Below, piece by piece: positions 57,268 through 64,000 of a DNA stretch of 64,000 bases. A program made the translations under genes and the position numbers. Positions within the stretch are counted from its first letter, which is position 1; every line of letters starts with the position of its first letter. The notes below the pieces were generated by a model. That model was not told where the DNA came from. It ran no database searches and saw only the letters and a program-made list of their open reading frames with translations. Origin of the DNA: Streptomyces alanosinicus (GTDB lineage Bacteria > Actinomycetota > Actinomycetes > Streptomycetales > Streptomycetaceae); NCBI RefSeq assembly GCF_014650595.1, contig NZ_BMVG01000024.1:1-64000 (forward strand), given 5' to 3'.

Positions 57268-58044
57268 TCAACGTCTCTTACGCAGTGCGCGTCCGACCAC
57301 GATCGCCGATGCCACCACCAGTGCCGCTGCCGGGGCCGCCCAGCGCAGTGTCGATGCCGCCGTGGCCGGCTGGGGGGCCGGGACCGGGGCGTAGCGACCG
57401 CGGGGTGGGGCGTGGTCGACCTCCTCGGCGCTGCGGCCGATCATCGTGCGGCGGGCGTGCGCGGCCTCGGCGGGGGGCTCGCCGGTGTCGGCGAAGTCGT
57501 CCGCGAGGCGGTCGGCCGCCGGGTCCAGTGAGGGCGGGGGGACCTCGGTGTCGAAGACGGAGGAACGCGTGTCCTCGGGCTCGGACTCCGGCTCGGGTTC
57601 AGGCTCGTGCTCCGGCTGGGGCTCCGCGGGCGTCGCCAGGTTTTCCACAAAACGGTTCAGCAGGCGGGTCAGCGCCGTGCTCACCGTGTCCGCCGGCAGT
57701 TCCGTGATACGGCCGCCGGCGTCCGCCGTGCCCTCGACCGTGACCGTCGTACCGCCCTCGGTGGCGGTGAGACACAGCCGGAGGGCGAGCTTCACGGCGC
57801 CGGTGCCACGGGCCTCGACGGCGTCGCCCTCGACGGCGTACGTACCGTCCTCGCGGGGGACCACGCGGGCCGTACCCCGGTAGGTGACGGAGTGTCCGCC
57901 GACGCGCAGCTTCAGGCGTCCGGCGACCGGTTCGGCACCGGCGTCCTGCTGCAGACCGGGGACCGCACGGGCGACGCGCGCGGGGTCGGCGAGGGCGTCT
58001 CTGAGCGGTTCGACCGGGACCGGGACGAAGACCTGGTGCTCCAT
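57268..58044 (-). CDS. SRPBCC/CoxG-type protein with C-terminal membrane anchor
   Basis: A 258-residue protein. Residues 1-140 form an SRPBCC (START-like) ligand-binding domain with the CoxG pattern: VPVPVEPLRDALADPARVARAVPGL at the start and GTADAGGRITELPADTVSTAL near residue 105. An acidic Pro/Glu linker follows (EPEPEPESEPED, about 147-158). The last 25 residues are one transmembrane helix (AAPAAALVVASAIVVGRAL) with a basic end, so the domain hangs in the cytoplasm from a C-terminal anchor. CoxG members recruit CO dehydrogenase or related molybdenum enzymes in some bacteria; no such genes are near, so the role is open. Confidence 0.8.
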   Translation of the reverse strand: MEHQVFVPVPVEPLRDALADPARVARAVPGLQQDAGAEPVAGRLKLRVGGHSVTYRGTARVVPREDGTYAVEGDAVEARGTGAVKLALRLCLTATEGGTTVTVEGTADAGGRITELPADTVSTALTRLLNRFVENLATPAEPQPEHEPEPEPESEPEDTRSSVFDTEVPPPSLDPAADRLADDFADTGEPPAEAAHARRTMIGRSAEEVDHAPPRGRYAPVPAPQPATAASTLRWAAPAAALVVASAIVVGRALRKRR

Positions 58045-58098
58045 GTCGGCTGAGCCTACCCAGGTAGGAGCGGAAAGTACCCCCGCCCGCCCGGCTCG

Positions 58099-59736
58099 TC
58101 AGTAGCGCGGATGCACCAGCGTGGACGGCGGCAGCCCGCCGATCCGGGTGCGCCGGGCCGCCCTGCCGTCGGCCGTCAGCTCGGCCTGTGTCAGCGTGCG
58201 CGGGCGCCAGGGGCCGAGCCGCAGGGCCGGCGCGGTGCGCCCCGGCGCCGCGAGCAGGAATCCCCAGTCGTGCGGGGGTCCGGAGGTGCCCGCCGAGCGG
58301 TCGGGGCCGGCCGGGAAGCCGGAGTCATGGCCGAGGACCCGGTAGGGGGAGCCGGCGAAGCCCGCCGCGCGCAGGGTCGCGGCGACCGTCCAGAAGACCC
58401 GGGGGCGGGTGGTGACGGCCCCGGCGTGGACGACGAGCCGGCCGCCGGGGGCGAGGACCCGTCGGGCCAGTCCGTAGAACTCCTGGGAGTACAGCTTGGT
58501 GCTGGCGGTGATGCCGGGATCGGGCAGGTCGGCGATCACGACGTCGTACGCGGCGGCGGGTGCGCCGCGCAGCCAGCCGAGCGCGTCGGCGGTGGTGGGG
58601 TGGACGCGCGGGTCGGCGTAGGCATGGGCGTTGACGGCGCTGAGGCCGGGGTCGTGGCGGGCCAGGCGGAGCAGGCCCGGGTCGAGTTCGACGATGTCGA
58701 CGCGGCGCACCCCGGGCCGGCGCAGCACCTCGCGGGCGGCCAGGCCGTCGCCGCCGCCGAGGATGAGGACGCGCGCGTGCGCCCCGCCGGACAGCGCGGG
58801 GTGGACGAGGGCCTCGTGGTAACGGCGTTCGTCGCGGCCGCCGACGCGGAGCCGGCCGTCCAGGAAGAGGTCGAGGGGCTTGCCGTCGGTGCCGCCGGCG
58901 AGGACGACCTCCTGCACGCCGGTCTGTTCGGCGACCCGGACGTCCCTGCCGTAGACGGCATGCCGGGCGGCGCGTTCGAAGTCGCCGACGAGGGCGGCGG
59001 CGGAGGCGAGGACACCGAGGACGACAAGGCCGCCGAGCAGCAGGGTCCAGCGGGCCCGGCGGGTCAGATCGCGGCGGAAGAGGCCCAGCACCAGGGCTCC
59101 GCCGGCGACGACGTTGACCGTGCCGGTGAGCAGCGCGCCCGTCAACTGGCCCAGGAAGGGCAGGAGGAGAAAGGGGAAGGCAAGACCGCCGACCAGCGCG
59201 CCCACATAGTCCGCGGCGAACAGGTCGGCCACCGCGCCGCCCGCGTCCTGGAGCCGGATGCGCTGGATCAGCTCCATCAGCAGCGGGACTTCGGCGCCGA
59301 TCAGCAGGCCGATGGCGAGGGAGAAGGCGACCAGCAGAAAGCGCGGGCCGTCGGCCCACATCCCGCCCCAGCCGCCGGTCCAGGCGAAGACGGCGTACAG
59401 CGCCATCGCGCTGCATCCGCCGACCAGCGCGAGGACGGTCTCGATCGCGCCGAAGCCGGCCGCGGCGTGCCAGCGCAGCCGCTTGGCGCCGAGGGAGCCG
59501 ATGCCCATCGCGAACACCATCACGGACAGCACGACGGAGGACTGGGTGACCGAGTCGCCGATCAAGTACGAGGCGAACGCGACGAGTTCGAGTTCGTACA
59601 CGAGCCCGCAGGCCGCGCAGACGAAGACGCACACAAGGACCAGGAACCGCCCGGTGCCGGGCCGGACGGGCAGCCGGGCGGGGCCCGTCCAGGAGGGCGG
59701 GGCCCCCGGAGGCGCGGGGGCGTGCGGTTCGATCAC
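58099..59736 (-). CDS. Membrane-bound polyamine aminopropyltransferase (spermidine synthase-like)
   Basis: A 545-residue protein. The N-terminal ~240 residues have seven to eight transmembrane helices. The C-terminal part is a spermidine-synthase-type Rossmann domain: ARVLILGGGDGLAAREVLRR near residue 315, the acidic VDIVELDPGLLRLARHD, and YDVVIADLPDPGITASTKLYSQEFYGLA near 398. This fusion is the usual actinobacterial form. Whether it makes polyamines or another aminopropyl product is not shown. GTG 59736 is the start. In other genomes DUF2617, DUF350 and DUF4178 genes cluster with it; here DUF2617 lies 140 bp upstream. Confidence 0.9.
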   Translation of the reverse strand: MIEPHAPAPPGAPPSWTGPARLPVRPGTGRFLVLVCVFVCAACGLVYELELVAFASYLIGDSVTQSSVVLSVMVFAMGIGSLGAKRLRWHAAAGFGAIETVLALVGGCSAMALYAVFAWTGGWGGMWADGPRFLLVAFSLAIGLLIGAEVPLLMELIQRIRLQDAGGAVADLFAADYVGALVGGLAFPFLLLPFLGQLTGALLTGTVNVVAGGALVLGLFRRDLTRRARWTLLLGGLVVLGVLASAAALVGDFERAARHAVYGRDVRVAEQTGVQEVVLAGGTDGKPLDLFLDGRLRVGGRDERRYHEALVHPALSGGAHARVLILGGGDGLAAREVLRRPGVRRVDIVELDPGLLRLARHDPGLSAVNAHAYADPRVHPTTADALGWLRGAPAAAYDVVIADLPDPGITASTKLYSQEFYGLARRVLAPGGRLVVHAGAVTTRPRVFWTVAATLRAAGFAGSPYRVLGHDSGFPAGPDRSAGTSGPPHDWGFLLAAPGRTAPALRLGPWRPRTLTQAELTADGRAARRTRIGGLPPSTLVHPRY

Positions 59737-59842
59737 GCTGCGACGTTACGTCACATGATGGGTACGCTTCGTCACCCACACGTGTGGATCTGGGGGCAGT
59801 TGACGCACTGTGGGTTTATGCGAACCCGGGTGGATCTAGGGG

Positions 59843-59882
59843 GGATCCAGATGGATCCAGCTGGACTCAGCCGGACTCAGCT
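59843..59882. repeat. 10-bp tandem repeat overlapping the DUF2617 stop
   Basis: Four 10-bp units (ggatccagat, ggatccagct, ggactcagcc, ggactcagct) at 59843-59882. The last unit covers the DUF2617 stop codon (complement 59877-59879). Confidence 0.85.
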
Positions 59883-60401
59883 GGTCGGCGGCATCGTCGC
59901 CCGCACCCCGACCCGGGTGCGGGTGGCCACCAACTGGCCGTCCTGCGGGTAGGCGTGCCAGGTGCGCCAGTGCACCTGGCCCTCGTGGTGCTGGGCCAGC
60001 AGCGCGGTGAACGCGTGCGGGCTGCCGGGGAAGACGCCCGCGAGACCGTGCGGATGCTCGGAGACCAGGGCCAGCAACTCCTGGGCGCGGCCCGCGAACG
60101 AGCCGGGGGTGAGCACCTCGACGCGCGCCGCGAACTCGTACTCCCAGTCGTTGACCCGCTTGGCGACACCGAGCGGCAGCGGGGTGCTGGAGCCGGGGAT
60201 GCACGCGACCGTCTCCGAGCAACTGCCGTGCTCCTCCTCCAGCAACACCTGGTGTGATGCGCCGAGGAGTCTCAACTGGAGCTTGGCTCCGGTGAGTTCC
60301 AGATCGAGGGTGGCCAGGGCGGGCAGCGGTTCGCGGCCCAGGGCCCAGGCCAGGTCGGCAGCCCGCGTATCAGTGTAGGAGGTGTTCAGGGTCGTGAGCA
60401 T
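59877..60401 (-). CDS. DUF2617 family protein
   Basis: A 174-residue protein with a beta-rich core, including LATLDLELTGAKLQLRLLGAS near residue 31, LLEEEHGSCSETVACIPG, and VHWRTWHAYPQDGQLVATRTR near 143. It matches the DUF2617 family found beside spermidine-synthase-like genes in actinomycetes. ATG 60401. Function unknown; with the aminopropyltransferase it belongs to a recurrent module of unknown purpose. Confidence 0.85.
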   Translation of the reverse strand: MLTTLNTSYTDTRAADLAWALGREPLPALATLDLELTGAKLQLRLLGASHQVLLEEEHGSCSETVACIPGSSTPLPLGVAKRVNDWEYEFAARVEVLTPGSFAGRAQELLALVSEHPHGLAGVFPGSPHAFTALLAQHHEGQVHWRTWHAYPQDGQLVATRTRVGVRATMPPTS

Positions 60402-60719
60402 GGATCGGCTCCGCTAACACGCGATGAGGGGGAGATCGGCCATGTCAGCCCAGCCGGCTCGGCCGGGGCGGGAGTCTCTGGGACGTCCGAGGGGCTGCGT
60501 TGGCGTTTTAGAGGGAATCATGAACAGAGGCGCCCCCACAGCGTTTTTACCCAAGTTCGTGGGGTTTCCATCCCTCAGAGGGCTCCACAGTTCAACTGTT
60601 CAACCATGTCGTGCGCCCGGCGCGGAAACCGCACGGCGAGCGCCCGCCGGCTTCCTTCGCCGGCGGGCGCTGCTGTGCGGCCCGGATACGGTTCCCCCGA
60701 CGGGCTCAGCTGCCCCGTG
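60402..60719. other. Intergenic region upstream of DUF2617
   Basis: 318 bp without a supported gene; it lies between the DUF2617 start and the 3' end of the Cys-rich gene. It holds the terminator at 60639-60671, a short acagttcaactgt dyad near 60592, and probably the DUF2617 promoter. One open frame across it is a shadow frame of Arg/Pro composition. Confidence 0.55.
60639..60671 (-). terminator. Strong terminator after Cys-rich membrane protein gene
   Basis: AGCGCCCGCCGGC (60639-60651) pairs perfectly with GCCGGCGGGCGCT (60659-60671) over a 7-nt loop, a 13-bp stem 49 bp beyond the stop codon. Confidence 0.8.
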
Positions 60720-61073
60720 TCAGCTGCTGCCTCCCCCGCATCCGCCCCCGCCGCCGCACGACGAACCCCCGCCGCAGGAGGAGCCGCCGCAGGAGGAGTG
60801 GCCTCCGCACGAATGGCCTCCGCCGCAGGAGTGGCCGCCATGATGTCCCCCGTGGTGCCCGTCCGACGACCCGGAGCCGGCGGTGCCCGCCCACCAACTG
60901 CCGCTTCCGTCGTACGACGAGGACGACGAACGCGACGCGGACGACGACCGGGACCGGCGGCGCCCGCCCTTGCCGAGTGACACCCCGCGCTGTCGCGTCC
61001 CGTCCCGGACCGCCCGCGCCATGAGGAGCACGAACGCGGCCACGATCGGGATGAAGATGAAACCGGTGACCAT
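60720..61073 (-). CDS. Cys/Gly/His/Ser-rich single-span membrane protein
   Basis: A 117-residue protein. Residues 1-22 are one transmembrane helix (TGFIFIPIVAAFVLLMARAV), then a basic stretch (GGRRRSRS), a poly-Ser patch, and from about residue 70 a tail of HHGGHHGG and repeated Cys-Gly-Gly words with six Cys spaced 4-5 residues apart, ending GGGCGGGSS. ATG 61073 has GGAGG 8 bp upstream. The tail could bind metal (His and Cys) or form disulfides or cross-links at the membrane; it may also resemble Cys-Gly-rich tails of TIGR04222-type proteins. Function unknown. Confidence 0.7.
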   Translation of the reverse strand: MVTGFIFIPIVAAFVLLMARAVRDGTRQRGVSLGKGGRRRSRSSSASRSSSSSYDGSGSWWAGTAGSGSSDGHHGGHHGGHSCGGGHSCGGHSSCGGSSCGGGSSCGGGGGCGGGSS

Positions 61074-61314
61074 GGCGTCATCCTCCTTCCGTTCCCCCCG
61101 GAGCGGCCCCCCGTGGACCGCGGTGACGGGCAGATGCCCGGCCGTCCGAAGCCTCAAAGCAGAGTTGAGCAACTTCTGAGGGTCTCCCCGGGAAAGAGGC
61201 CCCTGACCTGCGGCGAAAGGCAGATCCGGGGCGGACGCGTGGCGCGCGTGTCCGGACCGGCCCGACTGCCCGGCCGGTTGAGGAAGCCCCGGGCCTGGGC
61301 GCAGGATGGCTCGC

Positions 61315-62490
61315 ATGACCTCCAGCGCACGCCCTCACCTCAACCGTCGACTGGCCGAGTTCGGGACGACGATCTTCGCGGAGATGTCCGCGCTCGCCGT
61401 GGCGACCGGCTCGATCAACCTCGGCCAGGGCTTCCCCGACACGGACGGCCCGCAGGAGATCCGGGAGGCGGCGGTACGCGCGCTGCGCGAGGGCCGCGGC
61501 AACCAGTACCCGCCGGGCCCCGGCATCCCGGAGCTGCGCACCGCGATCGCCGCCCACCAGCTGCGCCGCTACGGACTGGACTGCGACCCCGACACCGAGG
61601 TGCTGGTCACGGCGGGCGCGACCGAGGCGATCGCGGCCTCGCTGCTGGCACTGGTGGAGCCGGGCGACGAGGTGGTGGCCCTGGAGCCGTACTACGACTC
61701 CTACGCGGCGAGCATCGCGATGGCGGGCGGCACCCGGGTGCCGGTGACCCTGCGTCCGCACGAGGGGTCCTTCCGCCTGGACCTGGACGAGCTGCGCGCG
61801 GCCGTCACCGGCCGCACCCGCCTCCTGCTGATCAACACCCCGCACAATCCGACCGGTACGGTCCTCACGCGCGCGGAGCTGACCGCGATCGCCGAGCTGG
61901 CGGTCGAGCGGGACCTGCTGGTCGTCACGGACGAGGTCTACGAGCACCTGGTCTTCGGCGACGCCGAGCATGTGCCGCTCGCCTCCTTCCCCGGTATGCG
62001 CGAGCGCACCGTGACGATCGGCTCGGCCGGCAAGACGTTCTCCTTCACCGGCTGGAAGGTCGGCTGGGTCACGGCCGTGCCGGAGCTGGTCAGCGCGGTC
62101 CGCGCGGTGAAGCAGTTCCTGACGTACGTCTCCGCGGGCCCCTTCCAGTACGCGGTGGCCGAGGCGCTCGCCCTGCCCGACTCCTACTTCGAGGAGTTCC
62201 GCCGGTCCATGCTGGCCCGCCGGGACATCCTCGCGAAGGGGCTGACGGAGGCGGGCTTCACGGTCTTCCGGCCGGCCGGCACCTACTTCATCACCACCGA
62301 CATCCGCCCCCTCGGCGAGAAGGACGGCTTCGCCTTCTGCCGCGCCCTGCCCGAACGGGCCGGCGTGGTCGCCATCCCCAACGCCGTCTTCTACGACGAC
62401 CGGGAGGCGGGCGCACCGTTCGTGAGGTTCGCCTTCTGCAAGCGCGAGGAGGTGCTGCGGGAGGCCGCGGAGAGGCTGCGAGCGCTGTAG
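61315..62490 (+). CDS. Class I/II PLP-dependent aminotransferase (kynurenine/methionine aminotransferase-like)
   Basis: A 391-residue fold-type I aminotransferase. NLGQGFPDTDGPQEIREAAV near residue 36, NQYPPGPGIPELRTAIAAH, TAGATEAIAASLLAL, LINTPHNPTGTVLT (cofactor and substrate Asn), VVTDEVYEHLVF (PLP Asp), and the Schiff-base lysine in IGSAGKTFSFTGWKVGW near residue 241. The G-Q-G-F-P-D motif is typical of the kynurenine aminotransferase/YbdL group, so it may act on kynurenine, methionine, glutamine or related acids. ATG 61315 is preferred over ATG 61306 because CGCAGG then lies at 9 bp. Confidence 0.9.
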   Translation: MTSSARPHLNRRLAEFGTTIFAEMSALAVATGSINLGQGFPDTDGPQEIREAAVRALREGRGNQYPPGPGIPELRTAIAAHQLRRYGLDCDPDTEVLVTAGATEAIAASLLALVEPGDEVVALEPYYDSYAASIAMAGGTRVPVTLRPHEGSFRLDLDELRAAVTGRTRLLLINTPHNPTGTVLTRAELTAIAELAVERDLLVVTDEVYEHLVFGDAEHVPLASFPGMRERTVTIGSAGKTFSFTGWKVGWVTAVPELVSAVRAVKQFLTYVSAGPFQYAVAEALALPDSYFEEFRRSMLARRDILAKGLTEAGFTVFRPAGTYFITTDIRPLGEKDGFAFCRALPERAGVVAIPNAVFYDDREAGAPFVRFAFCKREEVLREAAERLRAL

Positions 62491-62492
62491 CC

Positions 62493-62521
62493 GCCCTGAA
62501 GGGCAGCGCCCCGAAGGGCGC
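62493..62521 (+). terminator. Tandem hairpins after aminotransferase
   Basis: GCCC-tgaa-GGGC (62493-62504) and GCGCCC-cgaa-GGGCGC (62506-62521) follow the stop codon at once. The region to about 62560 (gggccgtatcgacatgcggc and on) resembles another dispersed Streptomyces intergenic word. Confidence 0.55.
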
Positions 62522-62654
62522 GGGGCCGTATCGACATGCGGCTCCGTCGCGTGGGCGTGAGCGACAACGACGGGCCCGCAGACGGGCGACGGCCGAAAGC
62601 ACAACGGCGCGTCACCGCACGGCCCCACCCCGCCGTCACGCAGGGTGCTGAGGT

Positions 62655-63827
62655 GTGACGTATGCCAGTACCCTCGCCAAGCCCGTAGCCGCGCCGAAGC
62701 CGGCGCAGCGAACCGCGCGGGCGAGCTGGGTCGCCGTGGGCCTCTTCCTCGGCGCCCGGCTCAGCGGCGCGGCCGTGCTCGCGCTCGTGGCGCACCGCGC
62801 GGGCCGGCATCCGCTGACGCTGCTGGCCCGGTCCTGGGACTCGGTCTGGTACCTGGGCATCGCCGCGCACGGCTACGGCCACAATCTGCCCTCGCACCTC
62901 CCGGGTCCGCACAGCGACCTGGCGTTCTTCCCGCTGTACCCGCTGCTGGAGCGGACGGCGAGCGCCCTGACCCCGGTCGGCGCGGACATGGCCGGGCTGC
63001 TGCTGTCGTGGGCCGCGGCCGCCGTGGCCGCCGCCGGGATCCACGCGGTGGGCTCCCGGCTGCACGGGCGGGCCACCGGTCTCGCGCTGGTCCTGCTGTG
63101 GGCGCTGCTGCCGCACTCGGTGGTGCTGTCGATGGCGTACACCGAGCCGCTGCTGACCGCGTTCGCGGCCTGGTCGCTGTACGCGGTGCTGGCCGGGAAC
63201 TGGCTGTGGGCGGGCGTTCTCGCGGCGCTCGCGGGGCTCGCCCGTCCGAACGGGTGCGCGGTCGCCGCCGCGGTGCTGGCCGGGGCCGCCGCCGAGGTGT
63301 GGCGCCGACGCGGAAAAGTTTCCCACAGGCTGTGGACGGGCGCGGCGCTCGCCCCGCTGGGCTGGACGGCGTATGTGCTGTGGGTGGGCGGGCGCAAGGG
63401 CGATCTGCTGGGCGGCTACTTCGAGGTGCAGCGGCTGTGGGGGTCGCGGTTCGACTTCGGGCGGGGTTCGGTGCAGTACCTGAGCGCGATGCTGCTGCAC
63501 GGCAGCCGGTTCGAGGTCCCGATGGCCCTGGCGGTCGTGGCGGCGGGGGCGCTGCTGTACGCGGTGCTGTTCCTGGACCGCGCCCCGCTGGCGCTGCTCG
63601 TGTACAGCGGGGTGCTGCTGCTGATCGCGCTCGGCGGCTCGGGGTTCTTCGAGTCCAAGCCGCGGTTCCTGCTGCCGGCGTTTCCGCTGCTGCTGCCGCT
63701 CGCCCACGGGCTGGTACGGACGGCGAGAGCCCGGCCCTGGCACGCGACCGTGCTGGTCGCGTGCCTGGCCGGGCTCAGCTATCTCTACGGCGCGTACCTG
63801 GTGGTGTACGCGCTGGCACCGCTGTAG
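62655..63827 (+). CDS. PIG-V-like mannosyltransferase family membrane protein
   Basis: A 390-residue protein with about nine to ten transmembrane helices. The first outside loop, LLARSWDSVWYLGIAAHGYGHNL near residue 57, has the D-S-x-W-Y motif of GPI-mannosyltransferase-V-like proteins, where the Asp near W-D is the catalytic residue in related GT-C enzymes. The LAFFPLYPLLERTAS stretch follows as in that family. It would move a lipid-linked mannose on the outside of the membrane; acceptor unknown. GTG 62655 has a weak ribosome binding site (gctgagg) directly upstream. Confidence 0.8.
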   Translation: MTYASTLAKPVAAPKPAQRTARASWVAVGLFLGARLSGAAVLALVAHRAGRHPLTLLARSWDSVWYLGIAAHGYGHNLPSHLPGPHSDLAFFPLYPLLERTASALTPVGADMAGLLLSWAAAAVAAAGIHAVGSRLHGRATGLALVLLWALLPHSVVLSMAYTEPLLTAFAAWSLYAVLAGNWLWAGVLAALAGLARPNGCAVAAAVLAGAAAEVWRRRGKVSHRLWTGAALAPLGWTAYVLWVGGRKGDLLGGYFEVQRLWGSRFDFGRGSVQYLSAMLLHGSRFEVPMALAVVAAGALLYAVLFLDRAPLALLVYSGVLLLIALGGSGFFESKPRFLLPAFPLLLPLAHGLVRTARARPWHATVLVACLAGLSYLYGAYLVVYALAPL

Positions 63828-63842
63828 AGGGCGTCCGTGGGG

Positions 63843-64000
63843 CTACTCGCCCTCGGAGTCGCCCTCGCCCTCGGGCTGGTCCGCCTCGTTGACGGCCTCT
63901 TCCAGGCCGAGGTGCTCGACGAGCCACTTGTCGAACTCGATCGCGGCGCGCACCCAGCTGACCGTCGAGGAGACGAAGTGGTTGATGTCGACGCCCGTGC
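63843..64000 (-). CDS. C-terminal end of an unidentified protein
   Basis: The last 51 residues, ...TGVDINHFVSSTVSWVRAAI, EFDKWLVEHLGLEEAVN and an acidic tail EGEGDSEGE, on the minus strand; the rest lies beyond the window. A helix-rich end with a Trp pair and an acidic tail is visible, but too little for a family call. It converges with the mannosyltransferase gene, 15 bp away. Confidence 0.55.
   Translation of the reverse strand, partial: TGVDINHFVSSTVSWVRAAIEFDKWLVEHLGLEEAVNEADQPEGEGDSEGE

Noticed and set aside
60402..60719. Small plus-strand gene opposite the Cys-rich region
   Set aside because: The open plus-strand frames are Pro/His/Arg-rich mirror images of the Gly/Cys repeat codons and have no ribosome binding site.

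Overview
This is a 64 kb piece of a Streptomyces chromosome, or of a very close actinomycete relative. The evidence is the very high G+C content with strong third-position bias, frequent GTG/TTG starts, GGAGG-type ribosome binding sites, many 4-8 bp gene overlaps, and families typical of the genus (SARP-NB-ARC regulator, SigE-family sigma factor, DUF3151, DUF2617, DUF5063, SLATT). Housekeeping genes appear throughout (nadE, ask-asd, recR, purA, fba, pyrE). I see no phage, insertion sequence, CRISPR array, tRNA or rRNA. It reads as core-type chromosome with a few decayed or lineage-specific inserts.

Layout. 0-5 kb: the end of a CPA1 antiporter, a small membrane protein with an L7/L12-type C-terminus, a kdpB remnant and a 1057-residue SARP/AfsR-like regulator. 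5-11 kb: a DrrAB-type ABC exporter divergent from glutamine-dependent NAD+ synthase, then a TIGR03943/DUF318-permease pair. 11-18.5 kb: an RCK-membrane-RCK protein, an S9 peptidase, a methyltransferase, SURF1, and a sigma factor coupled to a membrane partner. 18.8-24.9 kb: ask-asd, a TauE/SafE permease, ybaB-recR-DUF5063 and a SLATT protein. 24.9-31 kb: a Ser/Thr kinase coupled to a fragment-like ORF, a class III aminotransferase, a GntR regulator and three small uncharacterised genes. 31-37.3 kb: a Tat-exported 5'-nucleotidase, purA, a DAG-kinase-like protein without its catalytic motif, and an APC permease. 37.3-42 kb: a MarR/GbsR regulator divergent from an ABC exporter, then a cytochrome P450. 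42-49 kb: two paralogous NarL-type two-component systems, with an acyltransferase and an alpha/beta hydrolase. 49-54.6 kb: a kynurenine-pathway block (formamidase, kynureninase, tryptophan 2,3-dioxygenase), DUF3151 and an MFS pump. 54.6-64 kb: fba, pyrE, aldose epimerase, SRPBCC protein, membrane spermidine-synthase homologue, DUF2617, a Cys/Gly/His-rich membrane protein, an aminotransferase and a PIG-V-like mannosyltransferase.

The two most interesting signals are not genes. First, an identical 18-bp word (TACCCGTAGTACCTGAGA on the minus strand) lies upstream of both two-component operons at 44286-44303 and 49175-49192, and a 13/15 match lies in front of the tryptophan dioxygenase gene; it is a candidate operator for the paired response regulators. 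Second, short tandem duplications (10-24 bp period) occur again and again at gene ends, often copying the stop codon itself (nadE, the class III aminotransferase, the DAG-kinase-like gene, the APC permease/MarR pair, DUF2617, and others). Further candidates are the Cys-Gly-His-rich membrane protein at 60720-61073, the kinase-coupled fragment at 24898-25332, and several perfect dyads in divergent promoters.
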